Made by a program: the position numbers and the translations under genes. This document shows positions 36,289 through 45,435 of a DNA stretch of 64,000 nt, piece after piece (the first letter of the stretch is position 1; every line of letters starts with the position of its first letter). Source of the DNA: Burkholderia sp. D-99 (lineage in GTDB: Bacteria > Pseudomonadota > Gammaproteobacteria > Burkholderiales > Burkholderiaceae); assembly GCF_011605345.1 (NCBI RefSeq), contig NZ_JAAOXM010000009.1, positions 124,001-188,000 of the forward strand, written 5' to 3'. Below the pieces are notes generated by a model. That model saw nothing but the letters and a program-made list of their open reading frames with translations. It was not told where the DNA came from and did no database searches.

Positions 36289-37074
36289 TTACGCCTTCTT
36301 CTTGCGCGCCGGCTTGGCGGCCGCCGGGCGTTTGCCGGCGGATGCGCGCGCCTTGGCCGCAGCCTTCTTTTCCTTTTCTGCCGCGCCGGCGTCACGCTCG
36401 CGATCCGCCCGTTTGGGCGCCGACCCGCGGCGGCTCGTACGCGGCTCGCCCGGTGTGGCGCGCACGACGGGGGCCGGTTTCCTGGCGTCCATCGTCGCGG
36501 ACACGAATCCGGCGCCACGGTCGTCGAACAGCGGCAGCGTGCCGACCGCGATCACCTCGGCCGGCCCGTCGCCCACGTTGGCGACCCGATGCCGCTTGCG
36601 CGCGTCGAAGTGCAGCGAGTCGCCGGGCGACAGCGGGTAATCCTTCTTGCCGACCGTGTAGCAGATCCGGCCGGCCAGCACGTACACGAATTCGTCGCCG
36701 CCGTGCGCCACCCATTCCGAGCGGTAGCCTTCCATCATCTGCACCTTGAGCGCGTTGATCTGGCTGCCGTCGAACGTGGTGGACAGGCGTTCGTACCACT
36801 GCGACGTGGCGTCGAGCGCGTACGGCTTGCGGCGGCCCTCGTGCGAATCGGGCTGCGCCTGGCGCGGCTGTTCGATCAGCGCGCCGAGCGGCACGCCGAG
36901 TGCCTTCGCGACGTTGACGAGCGACGACAGCGAGATGCCCGTGAGATGGCGCTCGACCTGGGACAGGAACCCGACCGACAGTTTCGCTTCGGTCGCGACT
37001 TCCAGCAGCGTCTTCTTCGCTTCCCGGCGCAGGCGGCGAATGCGCTGGCCGATACGCATGATGTCTGAATCCAT
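36289..37074 (-). CDS. XRE-family regulator with cupin domain and Lys/Ala-rich tail
   Basis: This 261-residue regulator has an N-terminal XRE helix-turn-helix (RIRRLRREAKKTLLEVATEAKLSVGFLSQVE, in order), a central cupin_2 domain (VAHGGDEFVYVLAGRICYTV, SPGDSLHFDARKRHRV) that likely senses a small ligand, and an extra tail from about 208 to 261 rich in Lys, Ala, Arg and Pro, ending AAKPARKKKA, like histone H1-type tails. ATG at 37074. It is divergent from aminopeptidase P, which it may control (inferred). Confidence 0.9.
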   Translation of the reverse strand: MDSDIMRIGQRIRRLRREAKKTLLEVATEAKLSVGFLSQVERHLTGISLSSLVNVAKALGVPLGALIEQPRQAQPDSHEGRRKPYALDATSQWYERLSTTFDGSQINALKVQMMEGYRSEWVAHGGDEFVYVLAGRICYTVGKKDYPLSPGDSLHFDARKRHRVANVGDGPAEVIAVGTLPLFDDRGAGFVSATMDARKPAPVVRATPGEPRTSRRGSAPKRADRERDAGAAEKEKKAAAKARASAGKRPAAAKPARKKKA

Positions 37075-37275
37075 GAATCTCTTTCGTGGCAACGAGTCGG
37101 GAGGCGAGCGGACGGGCGGTGCAGCCGCCGGACAGGGATTTCCGCGCATCGCACGAAGCACGGCCGTCGGGACGGCGATGCCGGCGCATTGTACCGCGCG
37201 GTGTTGCCGGGTGAATTCACGCTGTGCCGGAATGCGCAAGCGTCGCGCCGATTTTAGCCCTACGAAAATTTTGGC

Positions 37276-37304
37276 TTGACCTCAATTTCAGCGTGCTCTA
37301 GATT
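37276..37304 (+). promoter_or_regulatory. Sigma-70 promoter candidate for aminopeptidase P
   Basis: TTGACC (37276-37281) and TAGATT (37299-37304) are exactly 17 bp apart. Near-identical AT-rich motifs ACGAAAATTTT (from 37262) and ACGAAATTTTTT (from 37337) flank it as direct repeats and could be operator half-sites for the divergent XRE-cupin regulator. Confidence 0.6.
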
Positions 37305-37488
37305 CTGTCGCGCGCATCAAAAAAAGTTAAGTGAGACGAAATTTTTTCAAGGGCCTGCCGCCGGGACGGTACGGCGGCCCGGCGCCATGCCGCGCCGGGT
37401 CGAGCGTCGACCGTGCGGCGGCGCCGAGCCGCGTCAGCCCTGCCTCGGGCCTGCACCCCCGCCGCGTCACCGCCGGCCGCCGACAACA

Positions 37489-39357
37489 ATGCATAACGGG
37501 CTTCCGATGATCGATCGACTGAAATACAGCTTCTCCGGCCTTCCCCCGTACGACGCGTCCGTCGCCGACACGCAGGCCGGTTTGTCGCGCCTGCTCGATG
37601 CCGCGCGGCTCGACGCGGTGCTGGTCACGTCGCAGGACGAGTACGTGACCGAGTACCTGCCGCTCGCCAACAATCCGCGCTACGCGGTATCGGGTTTCGA
37701 CGGCTCGGCGGGCTGCGGGATCTTCCTGAGCGCGGCGACCGCGCAGGCGCTCGGGCTGCCGCCGTTCGTGCTGTTCGTCGACGGCCGCTATCACCTGCAG
37801 GCCGAGCAGCAGTGCGATCCGGCGCGGGTGCGCATCGAGAAGCTCGCGATGAACGTGACGATCTGGCAGGCGATGGCCGACTGGCTGGTCACACACGGTA
37901 GCCGGCTCGCACGGGTCGGCTACGACGCGCGGCGGATCAGCGTCGGGCAGCGCGATCGCCTGTTCGAGCAGACACAGGCCGCGTCGCTCGACTGGACGAG
38001 TCTCGCCGAGCGCGAGATCGATCGCGCGATCGCGTTGCCGGGCTGGGTCGTCGAGCGGCCGATCTTCGAGGTGCCGGAAGCGATGACCGGCCTGAGCGTC
38101 GCGCAGAACCTCGACGCGCTGAACCGCAAGCTCGCCGCGCATACCGGCGCGCCGGACGGCAAGACCGCCTTCTTCACCTGCGCATCGGACGACCTCGCGT
38201 ATCTGCTGAACAGCCGCGGTTATCACATCCCGAATGCGTCGTCGCACCTCGGCTTTCTGTTCGCGGTGGGCGGGCAGGTTGTGTTGTTCCTGCCGGAAGG
38301 CTGCGACCGCTGCGAAGTCACGCTCGAGTCGTATCCGGCGCTGCATGTGATCCGGCGCGATGTCGCGGCGCTCGAGCGCTTTCTCGCGCCGTTCGCGGTC
38401 GAGCACGTGTGCTACGGCTTCGAATCGGTGAACTGCGCGCTCGTCGACGCGGTGAAGCGGGTGTGGCCGCAGGCGCGGCATGCCGACTTTAACCCGGTCG
38501 AGGCGATGCGGGCCGGCAAGACGCCGGCGGTGCTCGACCGGTTCCGCGACGCGTTTGCGCGCAGTTCCGCGGCGATCGCCGAGACGATGCGCTGGGCGAA
38601 AGCCGGCGAGCCGGGCGCGCGCCATACCGAATACGACCTGGCGCGCGCGATCAACGACGCGTACGGCGCGCGCTCGGCGGTCGCGCTGACGTTTCCGTCG
38701 ATCGCGGCGAACGGCGCGAACAGCGCGTTCGCGCATTACACGGCGGCGAGCGCCGAGGTCGAGCTGACGGAAGGCGAACTCGTGCTGCTCGACAGCGGCG
38801 CGTATTACGAAGCAGGCTTCGCGACGGACTGCACGCGCGTGGTGCTGCGCCGCACGCACCCGGAGACGGTCGCGCAGCCGTGGCAGCGCGAGATCTATAC
38901 GGTCGCGCTGAAGGCCTGCATCAAGGGGCTCGTCACGCGCTTCCCGAGCACGGCCAAGGGCGGCGACGTCGATGCGCTCGTGCGCCAGGTGTGCCGCGAT
39001 CACGGCCACGATTTCGGCCATGGCACCGGGCACGGCGTCGGGATTCACGTGCACGAGGGCGGCGTGCGGTTCGCGCCGGGCGCGCAGTACGGGCTCGTGC
39101 CGAATGCGGTGATTTCGGTCGAGCCGGGCATCTACTTGCCGGGCAAGGGCGGCGTGCGGATCGAGAACATCGTGATCATCCGTCAGGACGACGCCGAGCC
39201 GGATACCGTGACGTTCGAGAACATCGTGACGGTCGGCTACGACTGGGACCTGATTGATCTCGACCTGCTGGACGACGACGAGCGCGCGTACCTGCGCGAC
39301 TACGAGCGGCAGTGCGTGGCGCGCGGCACGCAGGTCACCGCGTGTCCGCTGCTGTAG
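37489..39357 (+). CDS. Xaa-Pro aminopeptidase (M24B, aminopeptidase P)
   Basis: The 622-residue three-domain protein (two creatinase N-like domains, then the catalytic pita-bread fold from about 310) resembles the long eukaryote-type aminopeptidase P that removes an N-terminal residue before proline. Metal ligands are visible in LLDSGAYYEAGFATDCTR (two Asp), GHGTGHGVGIH (His), ISVEPGIY (Glu) and VRIENIVII (Glu). Start is ATG 37489 or ATG 37507; neither has a strong ribosome site. It is divergent from the XRE-cupin regulator. Confidence 0.92.
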   Translation: MHNGLPMIDRLKYSFSGLPPYDASVADTQAGLSRLLDAARLDAVLVTSQDEYVTEYLPLANNPRYAVSGFDGSAGCGIFLSAATAQALGLPPFVLFVDGRYHLQAEQQCDPARVRIEKLAMNVTIWQAMADWLVTHGSRLARVGYDARRISVGQRDRLFEQTQAASLDWTSLAEREIDRAIALPGWVVERPIFEVPEAMTGLSVAQNLDALNRKLAAHTGAPDGKTAFFTCASDDLAYLLNSRGYHIPNASSHLGFLFAVGGQVVLFLPEGCDRCEVTLESYPALHVIRRDVAALERFLAPFAVEHVCYGFESVNCALVDAVKRVWPQARHADFNPVEAMRAGKTPAVLDRFRDAFARSSAAIAETMRWAKAGEPGARHTEYDLARAINDAYGARSAVALTFPSIAANGANSAFAHYTAASAEVELTEGELVLLDSGAYYEAGFATDCTRVVLRRTHPETVAQPWQREIYTVALKACIKGLVTRFPSTAKGGDVDALVRQVCRDHGHDFGHGTGHGVGIHVHEGGVRFAPGAQYGLVPNAVISVEPGIYLPGKGGVRIENIVIIRQDDAEPDTVTFENIVTVGYDWDLIDLDLLDDDERAYLRDYERQCVARGTQVTACPLL

Positions 39358-39376
39358 GCACCGCCGCCCGCGCCGG

Positions 39377-40732
39377 TCAGTTCAGCAGGCGCGCCCGCAC
39401 GAACGGCGCGATCCGCTCGGCGAGCCACGCATGCGTGCGTGTCGTCGGGTGCAGCGTGTCCCAGAACACGAAGCGCGCCGGGTCGCGGCAGTCCGCACGC
39501 GGCGTCTGCGCACTCAGGTAGGTGAGCGACGACGGTTTCGGGATGTCGAGGCATGCGCGCTTCGCGTCGTCGAAGCCGTATTGGGTCGGGTGGTTCAGCA
39601 GGTCGTCGAACAGCGCGTACGCATCGAACACCTCGAGCCGCAACGTCGCGCCGTAGCGCGCGCGCAGCGCGGCGGCCGCGTCGGCGAGGCGCTGGTTGTA
39701 GTCCTTGACCTGCGCGGCGACGCTCGCCGTGTCGGTGCGGGTCGTGAACACCGGGGCGCGCGACACGTCCGGCAGCGTGACGAGCATGATCCGCGTCGCG
39801 CCGGCCGCGGCGAGCCGCTCGAGGCTGTCGCGCACCGCATTCGCCGCCTGCTCGGGCGAGCGCCCGTAGTTCACCAGGTCGTTGCCGCCCGCGAACACCG
39901 CGAACAGCGTGTTGGCGGGCCGGTAGTCCGGCGCGCGATCCATGTATTCGCGCCACGAGTCGATCTGCTGCACGAGCCCCGGCACGACGAGGTACTGGTC
40001 GGTCGCCGCACCGCCGATCGCCCAGTTGTAGAACGGAAGCCGCAGCGCGTTCGCGAGATATTCCGCCCACACCGGGCCGTTGCTGAAGCGTCCCGCCTGC
40101 CAGCTCGTGGCGTTCGGCAGCTTCCACTGGCTCGCGTTGAACATGTTCTGCGTGTCGGACAGGCTGTCGCCGAACACGATCAGCTTGTTGACGCGCGCGT
40201 CCTGCTGCGCGGCGTCGACGGTCCACACCGTGTAGTTGAACGACAGCGCGTTGTTCGCCGCGACCGCCTGCACGAGGTCGGACTTGATGCCCTTCGCGGC
40301 CAGCGTCTTGCGGCATACGTCGGCGAGTGTGTCCTGCGCCGTCGTGCTGTAGAACATGTTCTTCCACTGCGTGATGCCGCCCGCCCACCAGTAGCCGGAC
40401 ACGCGATACCAGTCGCCGCCGGCCGGGTCGCGCGCCCATTCGTAGGTCGCGGCCGGCTTCAGCGGATCGGCGTCGATCCGGTACCAGCAGCGCAGGTAGG
40501 TGTAGGTGTCGGACCCGCGGCGCGACGCGCGCGGCGTCGCGCCGGGTGTGCTCGATGCGGCCGGCGGCACGATGTCGGGGCCGGCCGGCGACATCGACAT
40601 GTCGCCCGTCGGCGTGGGCAGCGGCGCGGGGCCGGCGGCCTGCGCGGCGGGGAGCGTCAATGCGGCGCCCAGCGCCGCGACGGCGGAAACGGCGGCGACG
40701 CGGTATGGCAACGGAATGCGGAAATATGGCAT
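39377..40732 (-). CDS. GDSL/SGNH lipase-esterase, thermolabile haemolysin-like
   Basis: This 451-residue secreted hydrolase has a signal peptide ending near LTLPAAQAA, a Pro-rich linker, and an N-terminal region with WYRIDADPLKPAATYEWARD as in thermolabile haemolysin/lecithinase proteins. The SGNH domain follows: block I VFGDSLSD (nucleophile Ser), block II Gly in NWAIGGAATD, block III FAGGNDL (Asn), and block V WDTLHPTTRTH with catalytic Asp and His. It may be a phospholipase or acyltransferase. It is convergent with aminopeptidase P. Confidence 0.9.
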   Translation of the reverse strand: MPYFRIPLPYRVAAVSAVAALGAALTLPAAQAAGPAPLPTPTGDMSMSPAGPDIVPPAASSTPGATPRASRRGSDTYTYLRCWYRIDADPLKPAATYEWARDPAGGDWYRVSGYWWAGGITQWKNMFYSTTAQDTLADVCRKTLAAKGIKSDLVQAVAANNALSFNYTVWTVDAAQQDARVNKLIVFGDSLSDTQNMFNASQWKLPNATSWQAGRFSNGPVWAEYLANALRLPFYNWAIGGAATDQYLVVPGLVQQIDSWREYMDRAPDYRPANTLFAVFAGGNDLVNYGRSPEQAANAVRDSLERLAAAGATRIMLVTLPDVSRAPVFTTRTDTASVAAQVKDYNQRLADAAAALRARYGATLRLEVFDAYALFDDLLNHPTQYGFDDAKRACLDIPKPSSLTYLSAQTPRADCRDPARFVFWDTLHPTTRTHAWLAERIAPFVRARLLN

Positions 40733-40916
40733 GCGGCCCTCTTCTGATTGTTGTGACGGAACGGCGGCGCGGCTGCGCAGCCGTGTATCGGAAGGGACCG
40801 TGGTTGCCGGGTTCGAGCCCGGTCTGTCGAAACTTGAGATGCCGCGAACGGCGGCGGGGTGCTACGAGGTGCGGCAGGGACGGTAGCGGCGGCGCCGCCG
40901 CCGGTCAGTCAGTGTT

Positions 40917-41357
40917 TCAGCGCGTGAGTGCCGACACGCGCCCGTCGGGGCCATAGACGCCGGCCGGCGCGGGCGCCGAGCGCAGTACCGCGAGCGCGCG
41001 CTCGTTGTAGTCCATCCGGATCCGGATCAGCATCCCGTTGTTCGCATTGGCCTGGCGCGCGCGTTCGGCGGACTGTTGCAGCAGCTGCCAGCGGCCGGCG
41101 AGGCGTGCATCGCGCTCGGCGGCCTGGTCCATCCCCTTCTTGCCGGACGGAAAGCCGAGTGCGGAAAGCTGGGTGTCGCGCGTGCGTTCGAGCTGCGCGA
41201 GCCGGTCGATCAGCTCGCTCTTCTTCTCGACGATCCCGGGCAGCATCTCGAGCGGCTGGGCCATCGTCAGCGCCTTTTCCTCGTAGGCGAGCAGGGACGC
41301 GAACGCCTCGACCGTCGCGTGTTCGTCGTTGACCGTGGCCAGCAGCTCTTCTCTCAT
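40917..41357 (-). CDS. flgN: Flagellar export chaperone FlgN
   Basis: FlgN chaperones the hook-filament junction proteins FlgK and FlgL. The 146-residue helical protein starts MREELLATVNDEHATVEAF and has KSELIDRLAQLERTRDTQL, typical of FlgN; the C-terminus binds clients (NERALAVLRSA). ATG 41357 gives the family-length product, although the ribosome site is weak. It lies downstream of flgM, separated from it by structured repeat copy B. Confidence 0.9.
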   Translation of the reverse strand: MREELLATVNDEHATVEAFASLLAYEEKALTMAQPLEMLPGIVEKKSELIDRLAQLERTRDTQLSALGFPSGKKGMDQAAERDARLAGRWQLLQQSAERARQANANNGMLIRIRMDYNERALAVLRSAPAPAGVYGPDGRVSALTR

Positions 41358-41408
41358 CGCGTCATGCTCGTCGCGCCGGCGCGGGTTGGGCGCCGGCAAA
41401 CCGGGGGA

Positions 41409-41710
41409 CCGGCCAGGGCCTGCTCACGCTAATAACGGGCTTGCGAACGAGCCTTGCCGGCTGCAGTGCAAGGAGCAAGGAGCGCCGTTTGGCCGAGCCA
41501 AACAAGCGACGCGCGACGCCGCAATGCGGCCGGCAAGGCTCGTTCCCCTGATTGGAAAAAATCCGTTGTGGGGCTGGCCACCAGAAGGGCCGATCGCTGC
41601 GTCATACTCCTCGCGAATACGTCGAGTATTCGCTTCGTCGCAATCCTTGCGCTCGGCCCTTCTGGTGGCCAGCGCAAGCCCGTTATTAGCGTGAGCAGGC
41701 CCTAGGCCGG
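41409..41710 (+). repeat. Structured inverted-repeat element, copy B
   Basis: The outer perfect 31-bp inverted repeat is 41415-41445 with 41673-41703, extended by CCGGCC/GGCCGG (41409-41414 with 41705-41710) past a 1-nt bulge. Inside are a hairpin of about 20 bp (41446-41465 with 41525-41544, one G-T pair) and one of 20-23 bp (41574-41593 with 41653-41672), joined by a 29-nt linker with CCCC/GGGG ends. Loops contain GTTTGGCCGAGCCAAAC and the GCGAATAC/GTATTCGC mini-hairpin, also found in copy A (17554-17879) in reverse orientation. It occupies the flgM-flgN gap. Confidence 0.93.
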
Positions 41711-41712
41711 CT

Positions 41713-42042
41713 TCAGCTGCCCGGGCGCTGCTGCTGCAGCAGCTCGCGGGCGGTATTCAATACGCCGTCGGCAATCTTGTTCGCGTCGATCGTCAGCGTG
41801 CCGTTGTTCAGCGCGTCCTTGATCGACTGGACCAGGCCCGTGTCGATGTCGCCATTGCCGGACGCGGATACCGAACGCAGCTGGCCGGACAGACCCGACA
41901 GGTTCACGGTCGTGTCGCCGCCGGTCGACCCTGCATCGCCCGCTTGCGCGGACGAAGACGAGGCCGTGCCGGATTGCGCACGGGTCGCGCCGTTGCCGGT
42001 CGGCGCCAGGGGGCTCGGGTTCGGAGTGGAATCGATCTTCAC
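41713..42042 (-). CDS. flgM: Anti-sigma-28 factor FlgM
   Basis: FlgM binds FliA until the hook is complete, then is exported, freeing sigma-28. The 109-residue protein has a disordered Ser/Gly/Thr-rich N-terminal half (MKIDSTPNPSPLAP) and the conserved FliA-binding C-terminal half DTGLVQSIKDALNNGTLTID, then ANKIADGVLNTARELL. A sigma-28-like promoter lies upstream. The stop codon is only 3 bp from the base of repeat copy B. Confidence 0.94.
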   Translation of the reverse strand: MKIDSTPNPSPLAPTGNGATRAQSGTASSSSAQAGDAGSTGGDTTVNLSGLSGQLRSVSASGNGDIDTGLVQSIKDALNNGTLTIDANKIADGVLNTARELLQQQRPGS

Positions 42043-42070
42043 GATGGGTTTCCTGTTCGGTTTGACCCAG

Positions 42071-42097
42071 ATAACGGCCGGGTCGGCCCGAACTTTA
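42071..42097 (-). promoter_or_regulatory. Candidate sigma-28 promoter for flgM
   Basis: On the minus strand TAAA (42094-42097), 15 bp, then GCCGTTAT (42071-42078), a close match to TAAA-N15-GCCGATAA. It sits about 30 bp upstream of flgM, fitting the known FliA control of flgM. Confidence 0.7.
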
Positions 42098-42160
42098 GCA
42101 TCGCGAGCCCGAAATGCTCCGAATAAACAATTCTTTACACTCTTGCGGCGAGATCCGTCC

Positions 42161-43417
42161 CTATAACGGAATTTCCACGGTGCCGGCGTCCTTGACGATC
42201 GCCGTGACGATCTGGCCCGCCGCCATTCGCACCCGTACCGACTGGCCGGGCGCGGCGTTTGCCAGCGCGCTGCCCTCGGCCGAAATCGTGAAACCGGGCC
42301 CGGCCGCGACGACCCGCACCGTCTGGCCGGCCGACACCGACGCCGCGCTCTTCAGCAGGTCCTGCCGCAGCGGCAGCCCGGCCGAGATGCGCGCGAGCGC
42401 GGTCGAGCCGATCGCCTGCGCCGGATCGGTGATCACCGCGAGCGGCAGCACCGTCAGGTCGCCGTCGCGGGCGACCAGGTCGGCCGCGGAGAGCGGCTCG
42501 CCGGGCGCGATCTGGCGCGCGGCGACGTAATAAGTGGCCTGCACGGTGACTTTCGCCTGCAGGTAGACGGTCCACGGCCGCTCGCCCGCGCAGCGCACGC
42601 CGACCGTCGTGCGGCCCCACAGGCGCGCGCCGGTCGGCAGGAACGGTTCGAGCGTCGTGCACGCGGCGAGCCCGCGCGGAAACGCGGTCGTGACCGTCGC
42701 GGAGGGCTTGCCGGGCAGGCCCGCGATCTGTTGCTGCAGGAACGCGAGGGCCGCGCGGCGGATCGACTCGGGATCCTGCTGGCCGGGCGGTGTCACGGGC
42801 TGGGCCGCATTGGCCGCATTAGCGGCATTGGCCGCCGGGGCCGGGTTGGCGGAACCTGCCGTCGTGCGCGGCGCCGGTAAGGCCGACGCGGCGCGGGCCG
42901 CCGCCACGCGCGCGGCGATCGCCGGCTGCGGGGCGGGCCGTGAGGGATTCGACGCGGGCTCGGCCGTGCCGGCGACGACCGTCGCGATCGCATTCGGATC
43001 GGCGGCGCGCGGCGTGCCGTATCCGGCGTTCGTGCGGGCGGCTGCGTAGACGGGGCGAGGCGCAGCGGCCGGCGCAGGAGCCGGCGGCGGGACGGTCGTC
43101 ACGACCATCGTGCCGGCCGGTTGCGGCGCGTAGCCGGCAGCGCCGGCACCCGCGCCGCTCGCCGCGCGACCCGCGTCCGGCGCCAGGACTGAACCCGTCG
43201 CCGCATTCCCGCCGAACGGCCCGCTGCTCGCCGCATTGGCGTGCGCGAGCGCGGTTTCGGCCGTCTCGCCGCGTCCGGGAATCACGATCATCCCGTCGTC
43301 CGCTTGTGCGGCCGGGGCGGCGATCCAAAGCGCCGCAGCGAGCGCAAATGCACGCGCAAACGCACGCCGGACGTGCGTGAGCCGCCCGTTCCTGCCGCGA
43401 AGTGCGCTGCCAGTCAT
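42161..43417 (-). CDS. flgA: Flagellar P-ring assembly chaperone FlgA, with long low-complexity insert
   Basis: FlgA is the periplasmic chaperone for P-ring protein FlgI. This 418-residue version has a signal peptide (ALAAALWIAAPAAQA), a very long Ala/Pro/Gly-rich stretch (about 42-215, including an AAN tandem run), then the FlgA/SAF region: YYVAARQIAPGEPLSAADL and the C-terminal AAGPGFTISAEGSALANAAPG (in parts) and VRVRMAAGQIVTAIV. Typical FlgA proteins are 220-250 residues, so the insert is the odd part. Divergent from flgB. Confidence 0.92.
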   Translation of the reverse strand: MTGSALRGRNGRLTHVRRAFARAFALAAALWIAAPAAQADDGMIVIPGRGETAETALAHANAASSGPFGGNAATGSVLAPDAGRAASGAGAGAAGYAPQPAGTMVVTTVPPPAPAPAAAPRPVYAAARTNAGYGTPRAADPNAIATVVAGTAEPASNPSRPAPQPAIAARVAAARAASALPAPRTTAGSANPAPAANAANAANAAQPVTPPGQQDPESIRRAALAFLQQQIAGLPGKPSATVTTAFPRGLAACTTLEPFLPTGARLWGRTTVGVRCAGERPWTVYLQAKVTVQATYYVAARQIAPGEPLSAADLVARDGDLTVLPLAVITDPAQAIGSTALARISAGLPLRQDLLKSAASVSAGQTVRVVAAGPGFTISAEGSALANAAPGQSVRVRMAAGQIVTAIVKDAGTVEIPL

Positions 43418-43621
43418 CGCCGTATCCCCGATCCGTTGCTCCGCTTCGCATTCTAGGGAGCGGGGCCGTCGCGCAAACGATGAATAGAGGGGGCCTTTGC
43501 CGCGTTATTCGCCCGATTGCCGGTTGCGTCCGGCGCCTACCATCGCTGTCATGGAAAAAAGCCTCTCGGGTCGCCATCCGGCGCGAGGGGCGTGCAGCGC
43601 TTCATACGGAGAGACGCACAC

Positions 43622-44110
43622 ATGCTGGACAAACTCGATGCGGAATTCGCGTTCAGCCGACAGGCGCTCGACGTGCGCGCCTACCGGCAGGAACTGCTGT
43701 CGTCGAACATCGCGAACTCCGACACGCCCGGCTATCAGGCCCGCGACGTCGATTTCGCGTCGACGCTCGCGCGCTCGTTGAAGCAGGCGGGCGGCGGCCT
43801 CGCGCCGAGCAATGCCGGGCAACTGCCGATGACGCAGCCGGCCGGCGTGACGAGCGGCATGTCGATGGTGTCAACGGCGGCGGGCCACATGGCCGGCACC
43901 GCGAAGCTGATCCCGACGGGCGGCCCGGCGGACGACTACGGCCGCGCGCAGTACCGGATGCCGCTGCAGCCGTCGCTCGACGGCAACACGGTCGATCTCG
44001 ACGTCGAGCGCGTGCAGTTCGCGAACAACGCGCTGCACTACCAGACCGGGATGACCGTGATGACCCAGCAGATCAAGGCGATGATCGCCGCGATCTCGAC
44101 GAACCAGTGA
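43622..44110 (+). CDS. flgB: Flagellar proximal rod protein FlgB
   Basis: FlgB is a structural subunit of the proximal rod. The 162-residue protein shows the axial-protein N-terminal helix [30 protein letters not shown] (in parts), with the family motif ANSDTPGYQ, and the C-terminal helix [17 protein letters not shown]. The ATG at 43622 is preceded by GGAGAG. First gene of the flgBCDEFGHIJ set, divergent from flgA. Confidence 0.96.
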   Translation: MLDKLDAEFAFSRQALDVRAYRQELLSSNIANSDTPGYQARDVDFASTLARSLKQAGGGLAPSNAGQLPMTQPAGVTSGMSMVSTAAGHMAGTAKLIPTGGPADDYGRAQYRMPLQPSLDGNTVDLDVERVQFANNALHYQTGMTVMTQQIKAMIAAISTNQ

Positions 44111-44150
44111 CGGCGCGCACCGCCTCCGAATCCGAGCAAAAGGAGCTTTC

Positions 44151-44576
44151 ATGCCTTCGTTGATGAACATCTTCGGCGTCGCCGGCTCGGCGCTGTCCGC
44201 GCAGTCGCAGCGCCTGAACGTCACCGCGTCGAACCTCGCGAACGCCGACAGCGCGACCGGCCCCGACGGCAAGCCGTACAAGGCCAAGCAGGTCGTGTTT
44301 GCGACCGACCCGATCGGCGGCGCGCGCACCGCGTCCGGCCAGGGTGTGGGCGGCGTGCGCGTGACGAAGGTGATGGACGACCCGTCGCCGATGAAGTCGA
44401 CCTACGACCCGTCGAACCCGGCCGCCGACTCGAACGGCTACGTGCAGATGCCGAACGTCGATCCGGTGCAGGAGATGGTGAACATGATCTCGGCGTCGCG
44501 CTCGTACCAGGCCAACGTCGAGACGCTGAACACCGCGAAGACGCTGATGCTCAAGACGCTGACGATCGGCTCGTAA
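44151..44576 (+). CDS. flgC: Flagellar rod protein FlgC
   Basis: This 141-residue rod subunit has the axial signature [20 protein letters not shown] followed by [15 protein letters not shown], and the C-terminal helix [20 protein letters not shown] with [20 protein letters not shown] precedes the ATG. It follows flgB by 40 bp. Confidence 0.97.
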   Translation: MPSLMNIFGVAGSALSAQSQRLNVTASNLANADSATGPDGKPYKAKQVVFATDPIGGARTASGQGVGGVRVTKVMDDPSPMKSTYDPSNPAADSNGYVQMPNVDPVQEMVNMISASRSYQANVETLNTAKTLMLKTLTIGS

Positions 44577-44640
44577 GCCGAACGCCAACCGACCTTACAG
44601 ACCCGACAGTTCCGAAAGTTCAGACAGAAGGTTACCCACG

Positions 44641-45402
44641 ATGGCTTCCTCCAGCACGACGATCGGCAGCAACGGCACGAGCGTGTCGAACCTGCCGACC
44701 GACACGATGAACACCAACAACGTGTCGTCGACCAACGGCACGTCGGCGAGCGACCTGCAGGCGACGTTCCTGAAGCTGCTCGTCACGCAATTGCAGAACC
44801 AGGATCCGACCAGCCCGGTCGACAGCTCGCAGATGACCTCGCAGCTCGCGCAGATCAACACGGTGAGCGGCATCGCGCAGCTGAATACGTCGCTCACGTC
44901 GCTGTCGACGCAGCTCACGGCCGGCCAGCAGACGCAGGCCGCGATGCTGATCGGCACGAACGTGCTCGCGCCGGGCAACGCGGTTGCGGTGAAGAGCGGC
45001 GCGGCGTCGCCGTTCGGCGTGTCGCTGGCGAGTTCGGTGTCGAACCTGACGATCACCGTGAAGAACGCGGCGGGCACCGTGGTGAACACGATCAACGCGG
45101 GCGCGCAGTCGGCCGGCACCGTGCCGTTCAACTGGAAGCCGACCGACTCGGCGGGCAACGCACTGCCGGACGGCAAGTACACCGTCACCGCGTCGTACAC
45201 CGACAGCAACGGCACGCCGCAGCCGGCCACGACGCTCGCGGCCTCGACCGTGCAGAGCGTGATCAAGCAGGCGGACGGCACGGCGGGGCTCGTGCTGTCG
45301 AACGGCACGACGGTGGGGCTGTCCCAGGTCGCGTCGATCTTCCCGAACACCACGTCGTCCGCGTCGTCTTCGTCCTCGTCCGGCGGCACCACCACCAACT
45401 GA
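44641..45402 (+). CDS. flgD: Flagellar hook capping protein FlgD
   Basis: FlgD caps the growing hook and guides FlgE assembly. The 253-residue protein has the conserved N-terminal part LQATFLKLLVTQLQNQDPTS then PVDSSQMTSQLAQINTVSGI, and a C-terminal beta domain (FNWKPTDSAGNALPDGKYTV) of the FlgD Ig-like/tudor type. It ends in a Ser/Gly/Thr tail. It precedes flgE by 33 bp. Confidence 0.96.
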   Translation: MASSSTTIGSNGTSVSNLPTDTMNTNNVSSTNGTSASDLQATFLKLLVTQLQNQDPTSPVDSSQMTSQLAQINTVSGIAQLNTSLTSLSTQLTAGQQTQAAMLIGTNVLAPGNAVAVKSGAASPFGVSLASSVSNLTITVKNAAGTVVNTINAGAQSAGTVPFNWKPTDSAGNALPDGKYTVTASYTDSNGTPQPATTLAASTVQSVIKQADGTAGLVLSNGTTVGLSQVASIFPNTTSSASSSSSSGGTTTN

Positions 45403-45435
45403 TACTGATCGAGCATTCTCGAAACGGAGACCGAA

